NCBI GenBank assembly: GCA_009783635.1
Contig: WRDC01000032.1
Coordinates: 1-13,252, forward strand
Direction of reading: 5' to 3'
Length of the DNA: 13,252 bases
Source of the DNA: Methanimicrococcus sp.
GTDB lineage: Archaea; Halobacteriota; Methanosarcinia; Methanosarcinales; Methanosarcinaceae
In this document: positions 13,159 through 13,252 of the stretch, in pieces
Layout of the letters: the number at the start of each line of letters is the position of its first letter
Numbering within the stretch: the stretch's first letter is position 1
Made by a program: the position numbers and the translations under genes
The notes under the pieces: generated by a model
Database searches by the model: none
What the model saw: only the letters and a program-made list of their open reading frames with translations
What the model was told of the DNA's origin: nothing

Positions 13159-13252
13159 GTGGATTTAAGCGGAATTTATGATGTCATCGTTGTCGGCGGC
13201 GGCCCCGCCGGATCGACGGCGGCCCGATACGCCAAGTTGAACGGCCTTTCCC
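13159..13252 (+). CDS. Geranylgeranyl reductase-family flavoprotein, 5' part only
   Basis: Only the first 31 codons are inside the window. They read VDLSGIYDVIVVGGGPAGST and continue ARYAKLNGLS with no stop. The beta-alpha-beta FAD-binding motif GGGPAG follows a hydrophobic strand, as in geranylgeranyl reductase-type enzymes that saturate archaeal membrane lipid chains. AAKLNGL-like continuation also fits that family. Start GTG 13159 is supported by GGGTGA five bases ahead. Other FAD-dependent oxidoreductases share this N terminus, so the specific function is provisional. Confidence 0.7.
   Translation, partial: MDLSGIYDVIVVGGGPAGSTAARYAKLNGLS

Overview
The window looks like chromosomal DNA of a methanogenic archaeon, most likely from the Methanosarcinales. 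It carries methanogenesis marker protein 8, a UPF0280 protein, archaeal diphthine synthase, UPF0212 and DUF357 proteins, LL-diaminopimelate aminotransferase and the start of a geranylgeranyl reductase-type flavoprotein. Signals are archaeal: TATA-like boxes, GGTGA/GAGG-type ribosome binding sites, and GTG and TTG starts. Genes have moderate G+C and gaps are very A+T rich. The many small intergenic tandem repeats suggest a reduced, host-associated relative such as Methanimicrococcus, but that is a guess.

Region 1 (1-6566, all minus strand) reads from right to left as dphB, DUF357, UPF0212 with a repeat tail, a PfkB-type nucleoside kinase, a Dph6-like ATP pyrophosphatase, an AmrS-type radical SAM enzyme, and enolase. 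Two of these genes (dphB and the Dph6-like gene) fit diphthamide synthesis on elongation factor 2. dphB/DUF357 and Dph6-like/amrS are tightly spaced pairs. The other gaps carry short tandem repeats.

Region 2 (6567-8264, plus strand) is a 458-bp A+T-rich gap followed by a PerR-type Fur-family regulator and rubrerythrin, a peroxide-defence pair. Region 3 (8265-12013, minus strand) holds dapL, a UPF0280 protein and a phenylacetate-CoA ligase-type enzyme. The last has a strong TATA box overlapped by a 23-bp palindrome, a likely operator. The convergent rbr/paaK gap holds three stem-loops. Region 4 (12238-13252, plus strand) is methanogenesis marker 8 followed by the truncated start of an FAD-dependent reductase.

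The most unusual feature is the UPF0212 protein. A complete small conserved domain is followed by nine 12-residue Arg/Gly/Ser/Tyr repeats encoded by a near-identical 36-bp tandem array, giving an RGG-like disordered tail. The second theme is that most gaps carry their own short tandem repeat (10 to 23 bp). Several of these are T-rich in the sense of the gene upstream and could act as multiplied transcription terminators. No RNA genes, insertion sequences or CRISPR arrays were recognised.
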